From contig NZ_CP109190.1 of NCBI RefSeq assembly GCF_041438805.1, forward strand, positions 3,968,001-4,032,000: 64,000 nt of DNA. The letters run 5' to 3'. This document shows positions 17,345 to 26,693 of the stretch, piece after piece (the stretch's first letter is position 1; the number at the start of each line of letters is the position of its first letter). The notes under the pieces were generated by a model. It saw nothing but the letters and a program-made list of their open reading frames with translations. It did no database searches and was not told the DNA's origin. The position numbers and the translations under genes were made by a program. Source of the DNA: Streptomyces sp. NBC_01707 (GTDB lineage: Bacteria > Actinomycetota > Actinomycetes > Streptomycetales > Streptomycetaceae).

Positions 17345-17371
17345 AGCATAGAACGCGTATCGAACGGGCAA
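17345..17371 (-). promoter_or_regulatory. Promoter for a probably leaderless SUFU-domain gene
   Basis: On the minus strand TATGCT (17350-17345) lies 6 nt before the ATG. TTGCCC (17371-17366) lies 15 bp further up, or TTTGCC 16 bp. This spacing would start transcription at about the ATG. The -35 is weak. Confidence 0.45.
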
Positions 17372-17746
17372 AGTAAGGGATTGGCCCTGTGTCGGCTGAT
17401 AGTCTTGGCCGCTGGTCGGACAGCACGCAGAAGCGTCGCTCTCAGTTCCGACGACACGTCATCCCCCACGGGGGACCGGCTGGAGGAGGTGGGGCTGCAA
17501 TGGATCGAAGTCGATCGTGCAGTACCGATCGCTCTTCCGCCCGACACCTTTCTTCGGTGATCTGAAGCCTTCTCGGTCAAGGCCCGGGGCATTGCGCACG
17601 ACGGAAGAGCACTCCTTTTTTGCCTGTCTGTAGCGAACGCCGTCATCGTGCCGCCGCGGTGCCGCCCGCTTTGCGGATGTGAGCACACGTCCCCATTCCG
17701 GGCTGTTCCAGGCGCCCGACGACGGCCCTCCGTGAAGGAGCCAGCC
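17372..17746. other. Intergenic region upstream of corA
   Basis: These 375 bp have no convincing gene. They contain TTTTTTGCCTGTC (from about 17616) and a GGAGG-bearing stretch near 17482. No known magnesium riboswitch was recognised by eye. Confidence 0.45.
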
Positions 17747-18862
17747 ATGTCGATGATCCGTGACCTGCGCGCCGCCGTGCGCCCGTCCCTGCGCAAGACC
17801 AACGTCCTGCACAGCAATTACGACACCACCCGTGACCCGTCCGCCTCCAGCGCGGTCGTCGACTGCGCGGTCTACCGCGACGGCCGGCGCCAGGAGAGCG
17901 GAAGCTGCCTGACACCGCACGAGGCGATGCTCCGGGTACGGGAGAAGGGCGGCTTCGCCTGGATCGGCCTCCACGAGCCGACCGAGGCCGAATTCGCCGG
18001 GATCGCCCGGGAGTTCGGGCTCCACCCGCTCGCCGTCGAGGACGCCGTCCACGCCCACCAGCGGCCGAAGCTGGAGCGGTACGACGACACGCTGTTCACC
18101 GTCTTCAAGACCATCCACTACGTCGAGCACGCCGAGCTCACCGCGACCAGCGAGGTCGTCGAGACCGGTGAGGTGATGTGCTTCACCGGCCGGGACTTCG
18201 TCATCACCGTCCGGCACGGCGGGCACGGCTCGCTGCGTGCGCTGCGGCACCGGCTGCAGGACGACCCCGAGCTGCTCGCCAAAGGGCCGTCGGCCGTACT
18301 GCACTCCATCGCCGACCATGTCGTGGACGGCTACATCGCGGTGGCGGACGCCGTCCAGGACGACATCGACGAGGTGGAGATCGAGGTCTTCTCCACTCCC
18401 GCGAAGGGCAGCCCGCGCGGTTCGGACGCCGGCCGGATCTACCAGCTGAAGCGTGAGGTGCTGGAGTTCAAGCGGGCCGTCTCGCCGCTGCTTCGGCCGA
18501 TGCAGCTGCTCAGCGAGCGGCCGATGCGGCTGGTCGACCCGGACATCCAGAAGTACTTCCGGGACGTCGCCGACCACCTGGCGCGGGTGCACGAAGAGGT
18601 GATCGGCTTCGACGAACTGCTGAACTCGATCCTGCAGGCCAACCTGGCGCAGGCGACCGTCGCCCAGAACGAGGACATGCGCAAGATCACGTCCTGGGCG
18701 GCCATCATCGCCGTGCCGACCATGATCTGCGGCGTCTACGGCATGAACTTCGACCACATGCCGGAACTGCGGTGGACGTACGGCTATCCGATGGTGATGG
18801 GCGTCATCGGGGTCGTCTGCTTCTCCATCCACCGCTCGCTCAAGCGCAACGGGTGGCTCTAA
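17747..18862 (+). CDS. corA: CorA-type magnesium/cobalt transporter
   Basis: The 371-residue protein has a long cytoplasmic N-terminal domain and two C-terminal membrane helices. The first ends with the YGMN selectivity motif (GMN at 332-334), followed by FDHMPELRWTYGYP in the periplasmic loop and a basic tail, KRNGWL. It forms a pentameric channel for Mg2+ and related ions in the cytoplasmic membrane. GAAGGAG lies before the ATG. A conserved hypothetical gene starts 13 nt after its stop, so the two are probably co-transcribed. Confidence 0.93.
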   Translation: MSMIRDLRAAVRPSLRKTNVLHSNYDTTRDPSASSAVVDCAVYRDGRRQESGSCLTPHEAMLRVREKGGFAWIGLHEPTEAEFAGIAREFGLHPLAVEDAVHAHQRPKLERYDDTLFTVFKTIHYVEHAELTATSEVVETGEVMCFTGRDFVITVRHGGHGSLRALRHRLQDDPELLAKGPSAVLHSIADHVVDGYIAVADAVQDDIDEVEIEVFSTPAKGSPRGSDAGRIYQLKREVLEFKRAVSPLLRPMQLLSERPMRLVDPDIQKYFRDVADHLARVHEEVIGFDELLNSILQANLAQATVAQNEDMRKITSWAAIIAVPTMICGVYGMNFDHMPELRWTYGYPMVMGVIGVVCFSIHRSLKRNGWL

Positions 18863-18875
18863 TAGAGTTCGGCCC

Positions 18876-19400
18876 ATGACTGCTGCTGCCGCTGACTCGC
18901 TGCTCGGACCGGCCCTCGTCGAGGAGGCCACCAAGAAGTCCGGCCTCATCTGGGTGCGCGGCACCGGGCCCGCGCGGGCGCTGTGGCACACATGGCACGA
19001 GGGGGCGGCCCATCTCGTCGGGGACGGCCCCGGCGAGCAGCCGCTGCCGGCCGGTCTCACCGACGGGTCCGTCGCCGAGGTGACCGTACGCAGCAAGGAC
19101 AAGGGCGGCCGACTGGTCGCCTGGACGGCCGCCGTGACGGAGCTCGCGCCGCATTCCGAGGAGTGGGAGGCGGCGGTCGCCGAGCTCAAGGGCAAGCGGC
19201 TGAACGCACCGGACGCCGAGCAGATGACCGAGCGGTGGGCACGCGAGTGCCGGGTGCTGCGGCTGACGCCCGGCGCCTCCCGCACGGACCTGCCGGACAT
19301 CTCGCACGCGGCGGCGCCGCTGCCGACCCCGGCGACCACCCGCCGCCCCGTGCCCGACGCGCTCCCGCGACTGCTGCTGAAGCGCCGCCGCAAGAGCTGA
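18876..19400 (+). CDS. Conserved hypothetical protein (pyridoxamine-phosphate-oxidase-like fold suspected)
   Basis: The 174-residue soluble protein starts MTAAAADSLLGPALVEEATK and contains LIWVRGTGPARALWHTWHEG. That suggests a split-barrel flavin-binding fold, but I am not sure. The C-terminal 30 residues are Pro- and Arg-rich. It follows corA by 13 nt in the same direction. Function unknown. Confidence 0.65.
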   Translation: MTAAAADSLLGPALVEEATKKSGLIWVRGTGPARALWHTWHEGAAHLVGDGPGEQPLPAGLTDGSVAEVTVRSKDKGGRLVAWTAAVTELAPHSEEWEAAVAELKGKRLNAPDAEQMTERWARECRVLRLTPGASRTDLPDISHAAAPLPTPATTRRPVPDALPRLLLKRRRKS

Positions 19401-19416
19401 CGGCGGGCGGACGGCA

Positions 19417-20187
19417 CTACGAGGTGGACTTGGGGAGCTGCTGCCCGTAGTCGACGGTGTCGCCCTTGGCCGGGGCCTTCAGCTCGAAGTCCAGGCCCCA
19501 GTCGGCGAGCGTGAGAATGCCTCCGCCACCGCCACGGGCGAACCGCAGCGGATACGGCGTGCCCTTCAGCGAGACATCGAGCGCACCGCCCTCGCCCTTC
19601 CCGCCGAGGATCTGGACGGTACGGACGGAACCCACCTTGCCGTGGTCACCCTTGTTGACCTTGCCGTGCAGTGTGAGCATCCCGTCGAGCAGGGTCTTCA
19701 TGTCCGTGAAGCCGCGCAGCTGCTTGTACGTGGGATCGCCCTGGGGGACCTTCACGTACTTGTTCTGGAGCTTGTCCCCGGCCGCGGCACCTGCGTCGCC
19801 CTTGCCGTCCGTGCTGCCCTTCTCGTCGTGGCTCCAGAAGCCGGAGTCGGCCTTCAGGTAGACCTCGTCACCGATCCGCAGCAGCTCGAACGTGCTGTTC
19901 TTCGAGGTGAGCGAACCGGTGCCGCCGTCCTCCTTGAGCCGCATGTCGATCTTGTACGTGCCGCCCTTGCTGACCAGCGTGCCGGCCAGCCGCACCGCGT
20001 CCGCGGAGTCCGCCGCCTTCTGCGCCCGGTTCTCGATCTCCGCCGCCGAGAGTCTGCCGACGCCGTTGGTCCCCTTGTCCGGATCCTCGCTGCCGCACGC
20101 CGTCAGGGCTGCGATCAGGCCCGCACAGAGCAGGACGGCAACAGCGGTCCGGCGGCGGGGAGCGACGGGCGGGACAAAAGAGGTCAC
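19417..20187 (-). CDS. Lipoprotein, LppX/LprG-like
   Basis: The 256-residue exported protein has a signal peptide with an Arg-rich start and the lipobox LTAC, so Cys31 would be lipid-modified. The mature part has the beta-rich pattern of the LppX/LprAFG family, which carries lipids in mycobacteria. The role in Streptomyces is unknown. I chose GTG at 20187, where GAGAGG lies 10-12 nt upstream; an ATG six codons earlier overlaps that site and has none of its own. It is convergent with the preceding gene. Confidence 0.75.
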   Translation of the reverse strand: MTSFVPPVAPRRRTAVAVLLCAGLIAALTACGSEDPDKGTNGVGRLSAAEIENRAQKAADSADAVRLAGTLVSKGGTYKIDMRLKEDGGTGSLTSKNSTFELLRIGDEVYLKADSGFWSHDEKGSTDGKGDAGAAAGDKLQNKYVKVPQGDPTYKQLRGFTDMKTLLDGMLTLHGKVNKGDHGKVGSVRTVQILGGKGEGGALDVSLKGTPYPLRFARGGGGGILTLADWGLDFELKAPAKGDTVDYGQQLPKSTS

Positions 20188-20388
20188 GGGCGCACTGCCT
20201 CTCATCTGCGTGTGGGGGTGGCTGACGGCAGCGTACCGGTGCCCGGTACGCCGTCCGGCGCAGAGCCGTACGGACGGCTCCACCGGGCCGACCCGGAGCG
20301 GTACGGGCTAGCCTGATCCCGTCATAACAGCGCATAACCGACTGAACGGACCGTAGCCGTCTCGACGGGACGGAAGGAGGCACGCACC

Positions 20389-21663
20389 GTGGCCGCAGGC
20401 GCCTCCCGGGTCTTCGTCTCGCACCTCTCCGGCGTACCCGTCTTCGACCCCAACGGCGACCAGGTGGGCCGCGTCCGCGATCTCGTCGCGATGCTGCGGG
20501 TCGGCGGCCGTCCACCACGGCTGCTCGGCTTCGTCGTCGAGGTGGTCAGCCGGCGCCGGATCTTCCTCCCGATGACCCGGGTGACGGGCATCGACTCGGG
20601 CCAGGTCATCACCACCGGCGTGGTGAACATGCGGCGCTTCGAGCAGCGCCCCACCGAGCGCCTGATCCTCGGCGAGTTCCTGGACCGCCGGGTCCGGCTG
20701 GTGGAGACCGACGAGGAGGTCACCATCCTCGACGTCGCGATCCAGCAGCTCCCGGCCCGCCGCGACTGGGAGATCGTCAAGTACTACGTGCGCAAGGGCA
20801 GGGGCGGGGCGCTGCGCCGCAAGGGCGAGACCCTCACGGTGGACTGGTCGGCGGTGCGCGGCTTCTCGCTGGAGGAGCACGGGCAGGGCGCGGAGTCGCT
20901 CGTCGCCACGTTCGAGCGGCTGCGCCCGACCGACGTGGCCAACGCGCTGCACCATCTGTCGCCGAAGCGGCGCGCCGAGGTGGCCGCCGCGCTCGACGAC
21001 GACCGGCTCGCCGACGTGCTGGAGGAGCTGCCCGAGGACGACCAGGTGGAGATCATCGGCAAGCTCAAGGAGGAGCGCGCCGCCGACGTCCTGGAGGCGA
21101 TGGACCCGGATGACGCGGCCGACCTGCTCTCCGAACTGCCGGAGGAGGACAAGGAGCGGCTGCTGATGCTGATGCGGCCGGACGACGCGGCGGACGTGCG
21201 GCGGCTGATGTCGTACGAGGAGAGGACCGCGGGCGGTCTGATGACCACCGAGCCGATCGTGCTGCGGCCGGACGCCACGGTCGCCGACGCGCTCGCCCGG
21301 GTCCGCCGCTCCGACCTGTCACCGGCGCTCGCCGCGCAGGTGTACGTGTGCCGGCCGCCGGACGAGACGCCGACCGGAAAGTACCTGGGCGCGGTGCACT
21401 TCCAGCGGCTGCTGCGCGACCCGCCTTTCACCCTGGTCAGCTCGATCGTCGACAGCGACCTCGTGCCACTGACCCCGGACACCCCGCTGTCGGTGGTGAC
21501 CAGTTACCTGGCGGCGTACAACCTGGTCTCGGTACCCGTCGTGGACGAGAGCGGGTCGCTGCTCGGTGCGGTGACCGTCGACGACGTGCTCGACCATCTG
21601 CTGCCCGAGGACTGGCGGGAGACCGACTTCCACAGCGAGGAGTGGGTGGCCCATGGCGGGTGA
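20389..21663 (+). CDS. PRC-barrel / MgtE-N / CBS protein without the MgtE membrane domain
   Basis: The 424-residue protein has a PRC-barrel-like N-terminus (about residues 10-90), a helical MgtE intracellular domain with repeated DDRLADVLEELPEDDQVEII-type units (about 165-270), and a CBS pair (about 275-400). The five-helix MgtE channel domain is missing, so it cannot transport alone; it may sense Mg2+ or nucleotides for a partner. The next gene, a DUF1003 membrane protein, overlaps it by 11 bp. M. tuberculosis Rv1232c has the same context. The GTG start has GGAGG about 8 nt upstream. Confidence 0.85.
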   Translation: MAAGASRVFVSHLSGVPVFDPNGDQVGRVRDLVAMLRVGGRPPRLLGFVVEVVSRRRIFLPMTRVTGIDSGQVITTGVVNMRRFEQRPTERLILGEFLDRRVRLVETDEEVTILDVAIQQLPARRDWEIVKYYVRKGRGGALRRKGETLTVDWSAVRGFSLEEHGQGAESLVATFERLRPTDVANALHHLSPKRRAEVAAALDDDRLADVLEELPEDDQVEIIGKLKEERAADVLEAMDPDDAADLLSELPEEDKERLLMLMRPDDAADVRRLMSYEERTAGGLMTTEPIVLRPDATVADALARVRRSDLSPALAAQVYVCRPPDETPTGKYLGAVHFQRLLRDPPFTLVSSIVDSDLVPLTPDTPLSVVTSYLAAYNLVSVPVVDESGSLLGAVTVDDVLDHLLPEDWRETDFHSEEWVAHGG

Positions 21664-22225
21664 GGACCGCTCCCGGGCGTCGGGCCCCGGGCCCTCGTCG
21701 ACGGGGTCGTCGGCGATGACGCGCACCGCCAGGGGCCGACTGGACCAGCCCAAGGACCTGCGGCCGCGGCTTCTGCCGGAGTACGACCCCGAGGCGTTCG
21801 GCCGGTTCTCCGAGCGGATCGCCCGCTTCCTCGGCACCGGGCGGTTCATCGTCTGGATGACGCTGATCATCATCGTCTGGGTGCTGTGGAACATCTTCGC
21901 CCCGGTGAAGCTGCGCTTCGACGAGTACCCGTTCATCTTCCTGACGCTGATGCTGTCGCTCCAGGCCTCGTACGCGGCCCCGCTGATCCTGCTCGCGCAG
22001 AACCGGCAGGACGACCGCGACCGGGTCACCCACGAGCAGGACCGCAAGCAGAACGAGCGCTCCATCGCGGACACCGAGTACCTCACCCGGGAGATCGCGT
22101 CCCTGCGGATGGGGCTCGGCGAGGTCGCCACCCGCGACTGGATCCGCTCGGAACTCCAGGACATGGTGAAGGACATGGACGACCGGCGCGCACTATTTTC
22201 TGCCGAGAGTGACGAAGACCGCTGA
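21653..22225 (+). CDS. DUF1003 membrane protein
   Basis: The 190-residue protein has two membrane helices near residues 64-82 and 93-115. These are joined by a short loop and followed by a charged coiled-coil-like tail rich in Asp, Arg and Glu (NRQDDRDRVTHEQDRKQ). This is the DUF1003 family. The ATG overlaps the end of the MgtE-N/CBS gene by 11 bp, implying translational coupling and a joint role, possibly in ion homeostasis. Function unproven. Confidence 0.85.
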   Translation: MAGEDRSRASGPGPSSTGSSAMTRTARGRLDQPKDLRPRLLPEYDPEAFGRFSERIARFLGTGRFIVWMTLIIIVWVLWNIFAPVKLRFDEYPFIFLTLMLSLQASYAAPLILLAQNRQDDRDRVTHEQDRKQNERSIADTEYLTREIASLRMGLGEVATRDWIRSELQDMVKDMDDRRALFSAESDEDR

Positions 22226-22268
22226 CGGCCCATCCCGGCGGCGGGTGCGGGCGCCGTAACATCGTCGT

Positions 22269-23402
22269 ATGGCTACCGAAGACGCGGTGCGCGAAGCACT
22301 GGCGACAGTGAACGACCCGGAGATCCACCGACCGATCACCGAACTCGGCATGGTCAAGTCGGTCGAGATCGCCGCTGACGGTGCGGTCGCTGTCACGGTG
22401 TATCTCACGGTGTCCGGCTGCCCGATGCGCGAGACCATCACCAAGAACGTGACCGAAGCGGTGGCGAAGGTCGAAGGCGTCACGCGCGTCGACGTGACAC
22501 TCGACGTGATGAGCGACGAACAGCGCAAGGAACTCGCGTCGTCGCTGCGCGGCGGCACGGCGGAGCGCGAGGTGCCGTTCGCCAAGCCCGGCTCGCTGAC
22601 CCGGGTGTACGCGGTGGCGTCCGGCAAGGGCGGCGTCGGCAAATCGTCCGTGACGGTGAACCTCGCGGCGGCGATGGCCGCCGACGGACTCAAGGTCGGC
22701 GTCGTCGACGCGGACATCTACGGGCACAGCGTGCCGCGGATGCTCGGCGCGGACGGCAAGCCGACCCAGGTCGAGAACATGATCATGCCGCCGTCGGCAT
22801 ACGGCGTGAAGGTCATCTCCATCGGCATGTTCACCCCGGGCAACGCCCCGGTGGTGTGGCGTGGCCCGATGCTGCACCGAGCGCTGCAGCAGTTCCTCGC
22901 CGATGTCTACTGGGGCGACCTCGACGTCCTGCTGCTCGACCTGCCGCCGGGCACCGGTGACATCGCGATCTCCGTGGCACAGCTCGTGCCGAACGCGGAG
23001 ATCCTGGTCGTCACGACCCCGCAGCAGGCCGCGGCCGAGGTGGCCGAGCGGGCGGGCTCGATCGCGGTGCAGACCCACCAGAAGATCGTCGGCGTCGTCG
23101 AGAACATGTCCGGCATGCCGTGCCCGCACTGCGACGAAATGGTCGACGTGTTCGGCACGGGCGGCGGCCGGAAGGTGGCCGAGGGCCTGACGAGGACGGT
23201 CGGCGCGGAGGTGCCGGTGCTCGGCTCCATCCCGATCGACGTACGTCTGCGCGAGGGCGGCGACGAGGGCAAGCCCGTGGTCCTCTCGGACCCGGACTCC
23301 CCGGCCGGCAAGGCGCTGCGCGCGATCGCGGAGCGGCTGGGCGGCCGTCAGCGGGGCCTGTCGGGCATGTCTCTGGGGATCACCCCGCGCAACAAGTTCT
23401 GA
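22269..23402 (+). CDS. mrp: Mrp/ApbC-type iron-sulfur cluster carrier ATPase
   Basis: The 377-residue protein has an N-terminal MIP18/DUF59 domain (about 1-80) and a ParA-like P-loop ATPase domain with GKGGVGKS at 119-126. CPHC (285-288) bridges an Fe-S cluster in Mrp/Nbp35 dimers. It transfers Fe-S clusters to target proteins in the cytoplasm. The order with the DUF1003 and MgtE-N genes matches other actinobacteria. A hairpin terminator lies just after the stop. Confidence 0.92.
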   Translation: MATEDAVREALATVNDPEIHRPITELGMVKSVEIAADGAVAVTVYLTVSGCPMRETITKNVTEAVAKVEGVTRVDVTLDVMSDEQRKELASSLRGGTAEREVPFAKPGSLTRVYAVASGKGGVGKSSVTVNLAAAMAADGLKVGVVDADIYGHSVPRMLGADGKPTQVENMIMPPSAYGVKVISIGMFTPGNAPVVWRGPMLHRALQQFLADVYWGDLDVLLLDLPPGTGDIAISVAQLVPNAEILVVTTPQQAAAEVAERAGSIAVQTHQKIVGVVENMSGMPCPHCDEMVDVFGTGGGRKVAEGLTRTVGAEVPVLGSIPIDVRLREGGDEGKPVVLSDPDSPAGKALRAIAERLGGRQRGLSGMSLGITPRNKF

Positions 23403-23418
23403 AAACCGCCCGAGTCCT

Positions 23419-23454
23419 CGATCGCCGCGACGGGAGCAGTCCGTCCGGCGATCG
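23419..23454. terminator. Two-part hairpin terminator between convergent genes
   Basis: CGATCGCCG (23419-23427) pairs with 23446-23454, and an inner GACGG/CCGTC stem (23429-23433, 23441-23445) closes a 7-nt loop. It lies between mrp and the convergent gene at 23512. Confidence 0.65.
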
Positions 23455-23511
23455 GGGAAGGGGCGGCGAACCGGACGCGTCCGGTCGCGGCTCACCGCAC
23501 CCGTCGAGCCG

Positions 23512-24171
23512 CTACGCGTAGGTGGCGATGTCTGCGACCACCGAGAACCCGAGTCCGTACGCGCTCATCCCGCGCCCGTACGCCCCGATGTGCACCCCGT
23601 CGTGCGCCGACCCCGCCAGCACCCACCCGTACTCGGACTCGCGGTAGTGGAACGGCACCGGAACCCCGTCCACCGGCAGGGACAGCACCTGCCACGCGGG
23701 ACCGTCCAGATCGTCGGCGAGTTCGAACGCCGTCTCCGTCTGCTGGTCCAGCCAGTCGTCGCGCAGCGTGTGGTCCAGCTGCGGGGGCCAGGTGAACGAC
23801 AGCAGGCCCGAGCCCGCCAGCCAGGCGGCGGACGACACCGTGGTCGCGTCCAGGACTCCCGTACCGTCGCCGCTGCGCCGCACGGGACTGCTGCCCACGG
23901 TCACCACGACCGCGAACCGCTGCTTGTCACCACCCGAGTCGCCCCGGACCAGCGGCTCGTCACCGTGCCCGGTCGATCCGTGCTGCACCGTGCCGTCCGC
24001 CGCCGTACCGACCTGCATCAGCCAGCGCGGACCGGTGAAGGCCTCGTCCAGTCCGTACCAGGGGAACGACGCCTGCAGATAGCCGTCGACCGTACGCCGG
24101 GCCGCCGGCACCTCCTCTTCGGTGACTGCGCTGGACGCACCTTCCGCGCCTGCCCGACTTGTCGTCTCCAT
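23512..24171 (-). CDS. Conserved hypothetical protein
   Basis: The 219-residue soluble protein has no membrane helix and is rich in Trp, Asp and Gly. Its segments WYGLDEAFTGPRWLMQVG and PVPFHYRESEYGWVLAGSA look conserved, but I do not recognise the family. I chose the ATG at 24171, with GAGGAGG about 10 nt upstream. It follows tatB on the same strand at a distance of 118 nt. Confidence 0.6.
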   Translation of the reverse strand: METTSRAGAEGASSAVTEEEVPAARRTVDGYLQASFPWYGLDEAFTGPRWLMQVGTAADGTVQHGSTGHGDEPLVRGDSGGDKQRFAVVVTVGSSPVRRSGDGTGVLDATTVSSAAWLAGSGLLSFTWPPQLDHTLRDDWLDQQTETAFELADDLDGPAWQVLSLPVDGVPVPFHYRESEYGWVLAGSAHDGVHIGAYGRGMSAYGLGFSVVADIATYA

Positions 24172-24289
24172 CTGCCCGGCCGCCTCCTCGATCCCTAAGG
24201 TCCGGAGTGGCCCGCCCCCCTCGGGCAGCCTCGCAACCGGACAGATGGAGAATAGCCATACCGTCCGGACGAGTCGGGATTGACCGGTG

Positions 24290-24766
24290 TCAGGTGGCGT
24301 CGGCGTCGAACGGCGGGCGGTCGTCCTTCGCGGGCTGTTCACGCTTCTTGAGCAGGTCGGGAGCGCCCGGGGAGCCGTTCGCCGCGGTGATCGCAGCGCT
24401 GCCCGACACGCCGCCCGCCGACTCCACAGCCGTGGTCTCGCGCCCGTTCACCGCGTCGGTGACCTCCGCCATCTCCTTGCGCAGGTCGAAGCTCTCGCGG
24501 ATCTCCTTCAGCCCGAGATCGTCGTTGCCGTCCATGAGCTGCTTGCGGACGAACGTCTTCGGGTTGAGATCCTCGAACTCGAAGTCCTTGAACTCCGGGC
24601 CGAGCTCCGTACGGATGTCTTCCTTGGCGCTCTCGGAGAACTCACGGATCTTCCGGATGAAGCGCGAGGCGTCCTGGATGACCTTGGGCAGCTTGTCCGG
24701 GCCGAAGACGAGCACGCCGAGGATCACGAGCGTCACCAGCTCGAGTGCGCCTATGTCATTGAACAC
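24290..24766 (-). CDS. tatB: Twin-arginine translocase subunit TatB
   Basis: The 158-residue protein has a short N-terminal membrane helix (residues 8-24), followed by the hinge FGPDKLPKVIQDASRFI and an amphipathic helix. A long acidic cytoplasmic tail follows. This is TatB, which with TatA and TatC exports folded RR-signal proteins. The GTG start opens FNDIGALELV. It follows htrA downstream on the same strand, as in the sigE-rseA-htrA-tatB cluster of mycobacteria. Confidence 0.9.
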   Translation of the reverse strand: MFNDIGALELVTLVILGVLVFGPDKLPKVIQDASRFIRKIREFSESAKEDIRTELGPEFKDFEFEDLNPKTFVRKQLMDGNDDLGLKEIRESFDLRKEMAEVTDAVNGRETTAVESAGGVSGSAAITAANGSPGAPDLLKKREQPAKDDRPPFDADAT

Positions 24767-24872
24767 CTAGTTGCTCCTCGTGTTCTCCGAGACCATGGAC
24801 CAGGTCGGATGAGGTCCGGCCCCGGCCCACGGTACCCGGCGGAACTGTCCGGGCGGTAGCGTCCCGGTGCCG

Positions 24873-26651
24873 TCACGTGCCTGTTGCGGACCCGAGGGTC
24901 AAAGTCATGGACAGGTCTTTACCACCGCGGGTCAGGCCGAGGTCCAAACGGTCGCCCGGGCGGTGTGCGCGGATCTTCACGATCAGCTCCTCGCCGCTGT
25001 GCACCCGCTGGCCGTCCACCTCGGTGATGATGTCGCCCGGCTTGATGCCGGCCTTTGCACCGGGACCGCCCGGTGTCACCGCGGGCTTGCCCTCGGCGCC
25101 CTTCGCGCCGACCTTGGCGCCGTCACCGGTGTACTTCATGTCCAAGGTGACGCCGATCACCGGGTGGGTGGCCTTTCCGGTGTTGATCAGCTCCTCGGCT
25201 ACCCGCTTGCCCTGATTGATCGGGATGGCGAATCCGAGGCCGATGGACCCCGCCTGGCCGCCCTCGGTCGTCGCACCGCTGTCGGCGGCGCGGATGGCGC
25301 TGTTGATGCCTATGACATGGGCGTCGGTGTCGACCAGCGGTCCGCCGGAGTTGCCCGGGTTGATGGGGGCGTCGGTCTGCAGCGCGTCCACGTAGCTGAT
25401 GTCGCTGCCGTCGCCCTTCTCGCCGCCCGCCGTGATCGGCCGGTCCTTGGCGCTGATGATGCCGGAGGTGACGGTGTTGGACAGGTCGAAGGGGGCGCCG
25501 ATGGCCACGACCGGGTCGCCGACCTGCACGTTGTCCGAGTTGCCCAGCGGCAGCGGCTTGAGCCCGGAGACGCCCTTGACCTTGACCACGGCGAGGTCGT
25601 AACCGCTGTCCTTGCCGACGACCTCGGCGCTCGCGGTCTCGCCGCCGCTGAACGTCACCGTGATGTCGCCGGAGGGGCCGGCCGGGGCGACCACATGGTT
25701 GTTGGTGAGGATGTGGCCCTCGTTGTCGAGGACGAAGCCGGTGCCGGTGCCCGATTCGGTGGTGCCGCTGACGTGGAGGGTGACCACGCTGGGCAGGGCG
25801 CTGGCCGCGATGCCCGCGACACTGTCGGGGGCGCGGCCGCCGCTGTTCTTCGCGGTCTGCGGGAGCTCGACCGTGGTCAGGCCGCCGTTGCGCTCGACGT
25901 AGGCCCCGATGCCACCGCCGATGCCGCCCGCCACGAGGGCGAGCAGCAGCGCGCCGACGAGCAGCGAACCGCGCCGGTTCCTCCCTCGTCCGCCGTCTGA
26001 GCCGAGCGGCTGACCGGCCTGGGTCAGTGGCTGCCGGTACCCACCCCAGGGGTCGTACTGCAGCCAGTGCGTGGACTGGGGCGGCGGGGGCGGGGGCGTG
26101 AAGGCCGGGCCGGGGACGGGGGCCTGGGCGGGGACGGGGACGGGTCCCTGGGTGGGCGCGGGGCCGGTGGGTACGTCCGCGCCGTTCGTGGCCGCGAACG
26201 GCGCGGGCACCGGGGTGCCGTGGGCCGGCGTCGGGACCGGGCGCTGCACGGGGGGCGCGGGCGCCCAGGGCCCGGGGCCGCCGTACGGCGGGGTGCTGTA
26301 CTCATCGGGCTCGTGCAGTGGCTTCGCCGCCGGGGCGGGGGCGGTTGCCGGGACCGCCGGTGCGGCCGCCGGGGCCGGGGGAGTCGAGGCCGGGGCCGCG
26401 GGCGCCTGCGCCACGGGCTCGGGTGCTATGGGCTCGGGTGCTGCGGGCTGCGCGGGTGTCACGGGCTCGGGTGCCACGGGCTGCGCGGGCGCCACCGGTT
26501 CGGGCCGTGCGGGTGTGTCCGCGGCCCGCACGTCCTCGACCGGTGCATCCACCGCGGCCGCCGCACTCTCCGGCGCCGACGTGGTGGTGTGCCCCGGCGT
26601 GGGACGGCTCCACCACTTAGCCTTGGGCCCGGTGGGCTTTCCGTCGTCCAT
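24873..26651 (-). CDS. htrA: HtrA/DegP-type membrane-anchored serine protease with PDZ domain
   Basis: The 592-residue protein has about 225 residues of Pro/Ala-rich cytoplasmic N-terminus and one membrane helix at about 229-250. An extracellular trypsin-like domain carries His319 (TNNHVV), Asp352 (SGYDLAVV) and Ser435 (NPGNSGGPL), and a C-terminal PDZ domain follows. It degrades or senses damaged proteins outside the membrane. The ATG at 26651 has GGGGAG a few nt upstream. It lies between the anti-sigma gene and tatB, which links it to envelope stress control. Confidence 0.92.
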   Translation of the reverse strand: MDDGKPTGPKAKWWSRPTPGHTTTSAPESAAAAVDAPVEDVRAADTPARPEPVAPAQPVAPEPVTPAQPAAPEPIAPEPVAQAPAAPASTPPAPAAAPAVPATAPAPAAKPLHEPDEYSTPPYGGPGPWAPAPPVQRPVPTPAHGTPVPAPFAATNGADVPTGPAPTQGPVPVPAQAPVPGPAFTPPPPPPQSTHWLQYDPWGGYRQPLTQAGQPLGSDGGRGRNRRGSLLVGALLLALVAGGIGGGIGAYVERNGGLTTVELPQTAKNSGGRAPDSVAGIAASALPSVVTLHVSGTTESGTGTGFVLDNEGHILTNNHVVAPAGPSGDITVTFSGGETASAEVVGKDSGYDLAVVKVKGVSGLKPLPLGNSDNVQVGDPVVAIGAPFDLSNTVTSGIISAKDRPITAGGEKGDGSDISYVDALQTDAPINPGNSGGPLVDTDAHVIGINSAIRAADSGATTEGGQAGSIGLGFAIPINQGKRVAEELINTGKATHPVIGVTLDMKYTGDGAKVGAKGAEGKPAVTPGGPGAKAGIKPGDIITEVDGQRVHSGEELIVKIRAHRPGDRLDLGLTRGGKDLSMTLTLGSATGT

Positions 26652-26693
26652 GTTCTCCCCGCAACTGCCGCAACTGGCCCTCAGCATGCCCGC

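Noticed and set aside
17459..19417. Minus-strand ORF of 652 codons over corA
   Set aside because: It is the antisense shadow of a clear CorA with GMN motif; no ribosome site and no recognisable domain.
24867..26000. Plus-strand ORF of 377 codons opposite htrA
   Set aside because: Shadow frame; htrA has the full catalytic triad and PDZ domain on the other strand.
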